Of a DNA stretch of 5,978 bases, positions 5,001 to 5,978 are shown one piece after another (position 1 is the stretch's first letter; every line of letters starts with the position of its first letter). Origin of the DNA: Natrinema soli (lineage in GTDB: Archaea > Halobacteriota > Halobacteria > Halobacteriales > Natrialbaceae); NCBI RefSeq assembly GCF_028618695.1, contig NZ_JAQIVI010000435.1, positions 1 to 5,978 of the forward strand, in the 5' to 3' direction. Under the pieces are notes generated by a model. That model had not been told where the DNA came from and did not search any database. It saw only the letters and a list, made by a program, of their open reading frames with translations. Made by a program: the position numbers and the translations under genes.

Positions 5001-5038
5001 CCCGTCGCCCGATCCGATCGCGGCGACCGTTCGACGGG
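5001..5038. terminator. Inverted repeat between the convergent lipoprotein and aroA genes
   Basis: CCCGTCG (5001-5007) pairs perfectly with CGACGGG (5032-5038), starting right after the lipoprotein stop and lying 11 bases past the aroA stop. It could slow or end transcription from both sides. Its 24-base loop is long and there is no T-run on either strand, so support is weak. Confidence 0.2.
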
Positions 5039-5049
5039 GACGACCGTCG

Positions 5050-5978
5050 CTACTGCCGCCCGTCGCGCTCGAGTCTGACCCCTAACTCCTCGAGCATCCC
5101 GAAGAAGCCCGGGAACGAGACGTCGACGTGGTCGGCCCCCTCGATGGTGGTCTCGCCGTCGGCGACCAGCCCCGCGAGCGCGAGCGCCATGATGATCCGG
5201 TGGTCGTCGCGTCCGGAGACGGTCGCTCCCGAGAGACTCGAGTCACCGCCGTGGACCGTCAGCGAGTCCCGTTCCTCGGTCGTTTCGACGCCCATCTTGC
5301 CCAGTTCCTCGGCCATCGCACTCACGCGGTCGGTCTCCTTGTACCGAACGTGCTCCGCGTTCGCGATGTGGGTATCGCCCTCCGCGACCGCACCCAGGGT
5401 CGCGATCGTCGGAAGCAGGTCGGGCGTGTTCTCGACCCCGACCTCGATCCCGGTAAGCGGGGCCTCGGCGACGTCGATCGTCCCCGCGTCCCGATCCCAG
5501 TCGACGTCAGCACCCATCCGCTCGACGATTTCGACGATCGCGGTATCGCCTTGCGCGCTCGGATGAGCGCCCTCGATGCGGACGCCCTCGCCCTCGTTGC
5601 CGGCGATCGCGCCCGCTGCCAGCGGATACGAGATCGACGAGAAGTCGCCGGGGACCGCGTACTCGCCACCCGCGGGCGCGTAGGACTGCCCGCCGTCGAC
5701 CGCGAACCCGGCGTCCGTCTTCCGCGCCTCGACGCCGAACTCATCGAGCACTTCGAGCGTGATATCGACGTACGGCGCGGACTTGAGCTCGGTCTCGAGC
5801 TCGATCGAAATCCCCTCGTCGGTGACTGCACCGGCCAGCAACAGGGCGGTGATGTACTGCGAAGAGACGTCGCCGGGGATCGATAGCTCGCCGCCAGCGA
5901 GCGGGCCGGTGACGACCAGCGGGGCCTGCCCGTTCCCGCGGGTGCTATCGGCCTCGGCGCCGAGATCAGTCAGCGCCT
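5050..5978 (-). CDS. aroA: 3-phosphoshikimate 1-carboxyvinyltransferase (EPSP synthase), partial
   Basis: The frame is open at the right edge and ends at TAG 5050-5052, giving 308 C-terminal residues of a protein usually about 420-440 long; the N-terminus lies outside. The enzyme transfers the enolpyruvyl group of phosphoenolpyruvate to shikimate-3-phosphate. Counting from the first complete visible codon, the substrate-binding [12 protein letters not shown] is at 38-49, the catalytic Asp in TPDLLPTIA is at 186, RYKETDR with the catalytic Glu is at 211-217, [12 protein letters not shown] is at 258-269, and SFPGFF is at 287-292. All are hallmarks of the family, and the last third is complete. 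The protein should be cytoplasmic. Its product is the substrate of AroC, whose gene lies about 3 kb further on in the same orientation. No frameshift or in-frame stop is seen. Confidence 0.96.
   Translation of the reverse strand, partial: ALTDLGAEADSTRGNGQAPLVVTGPLAGGELSIPGDVSSQYITALLLAGAVTDEGISIELETELKSAPYVDITLEVLDEFGVEARKTDAGFAVDGGQSYAPAGGEYAVPGDFSSISYPLAAGAIAGNEGEGVRIEGAHPSAQGDTAIVEIVERMGADVDWDRDAGTIDVAEAPLTGIEVGVENTPDLLPTIATLGAVAEGDTHIANAEHVRYKETDRVSAMAEELGKMGVETTEERDSLTVHGGDSSLSGATVSGRDDHRIIMALALAGLVADGETTIEGADHVDVSFPGFFGMLEELGVRLERDGRQ

Noticed and set aside
4595..5886. Plus-strand frames of 323 and 252 codons over the lipoprotein end and aroA
   Set aside because: They are out-of-frame or antisense readings of two clear genes, and their products are low-complexity Arg/Ser-rich.

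Overview
The window is haloarchaeal chromosome (class Halobacteria). The evidence is high GC with strong G/C at third codon positions, Asp/Glu-rich proteins, a Tat-type lipoprotein signal of the haloarchaeal kind, and AT-rich TATA boxes about 25-31 bases before start codons, as in leaderless archaeal transcripts. The genus cannot be fixed from the sequence.

Layout from left to right: (1) the first 115 codons of a PHP-domain phosphoesterase on the minus strand, cut by the left edge; (2) about 480 bases without a convincing gene but with strong hairpins, possibly a relic of an insertion sequence or a structured RNA downstream of aroC; (3) aroC, chorismate synthase, complete, minus strand; (4) about 560 bases between the aroC start and the thiolase end, with a palindromic TATA element at 2172-2187 and a stretch that may be a decayed or very small gene; (5) an acetyl-CoA C-acyltransferase (thiolase), complete, minus strand; (6) a 261-base divergent promoter region; (7) a Tat-exported lipoprotein of unknown function, complete, plus strand; (8) aroA, 3-phosphoshikimate 1-carboxyvinyltransferase (EPSP synthase), minus strand, cut by the right edge.

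AroA and AroC catalyse the last two steps of the shikimate pathway (shikimate-3-phosphate to EPSP to chorismate) and are on the same strand, but the thiolase and the oppositely oriented lipoprotein gene lie between them. They therefore cannot share a simple operon here. The thiolase and lipoprotein genes are divergent, each with its own promoter in the shared intergenic region. The lipoprotein and aroA are convergent, with 49 bases between their ends. The PHP protein resembles the histidinol-phosphatase branch of its family, which would add a second amino-acid biosynthesis function, but only its N-terminal part is visible.

No tRNA, rRNA, CRISPR array or intact transposase gene was found. The main unexplained sequence lies in the two gene-poor stretches on either side of aroC.
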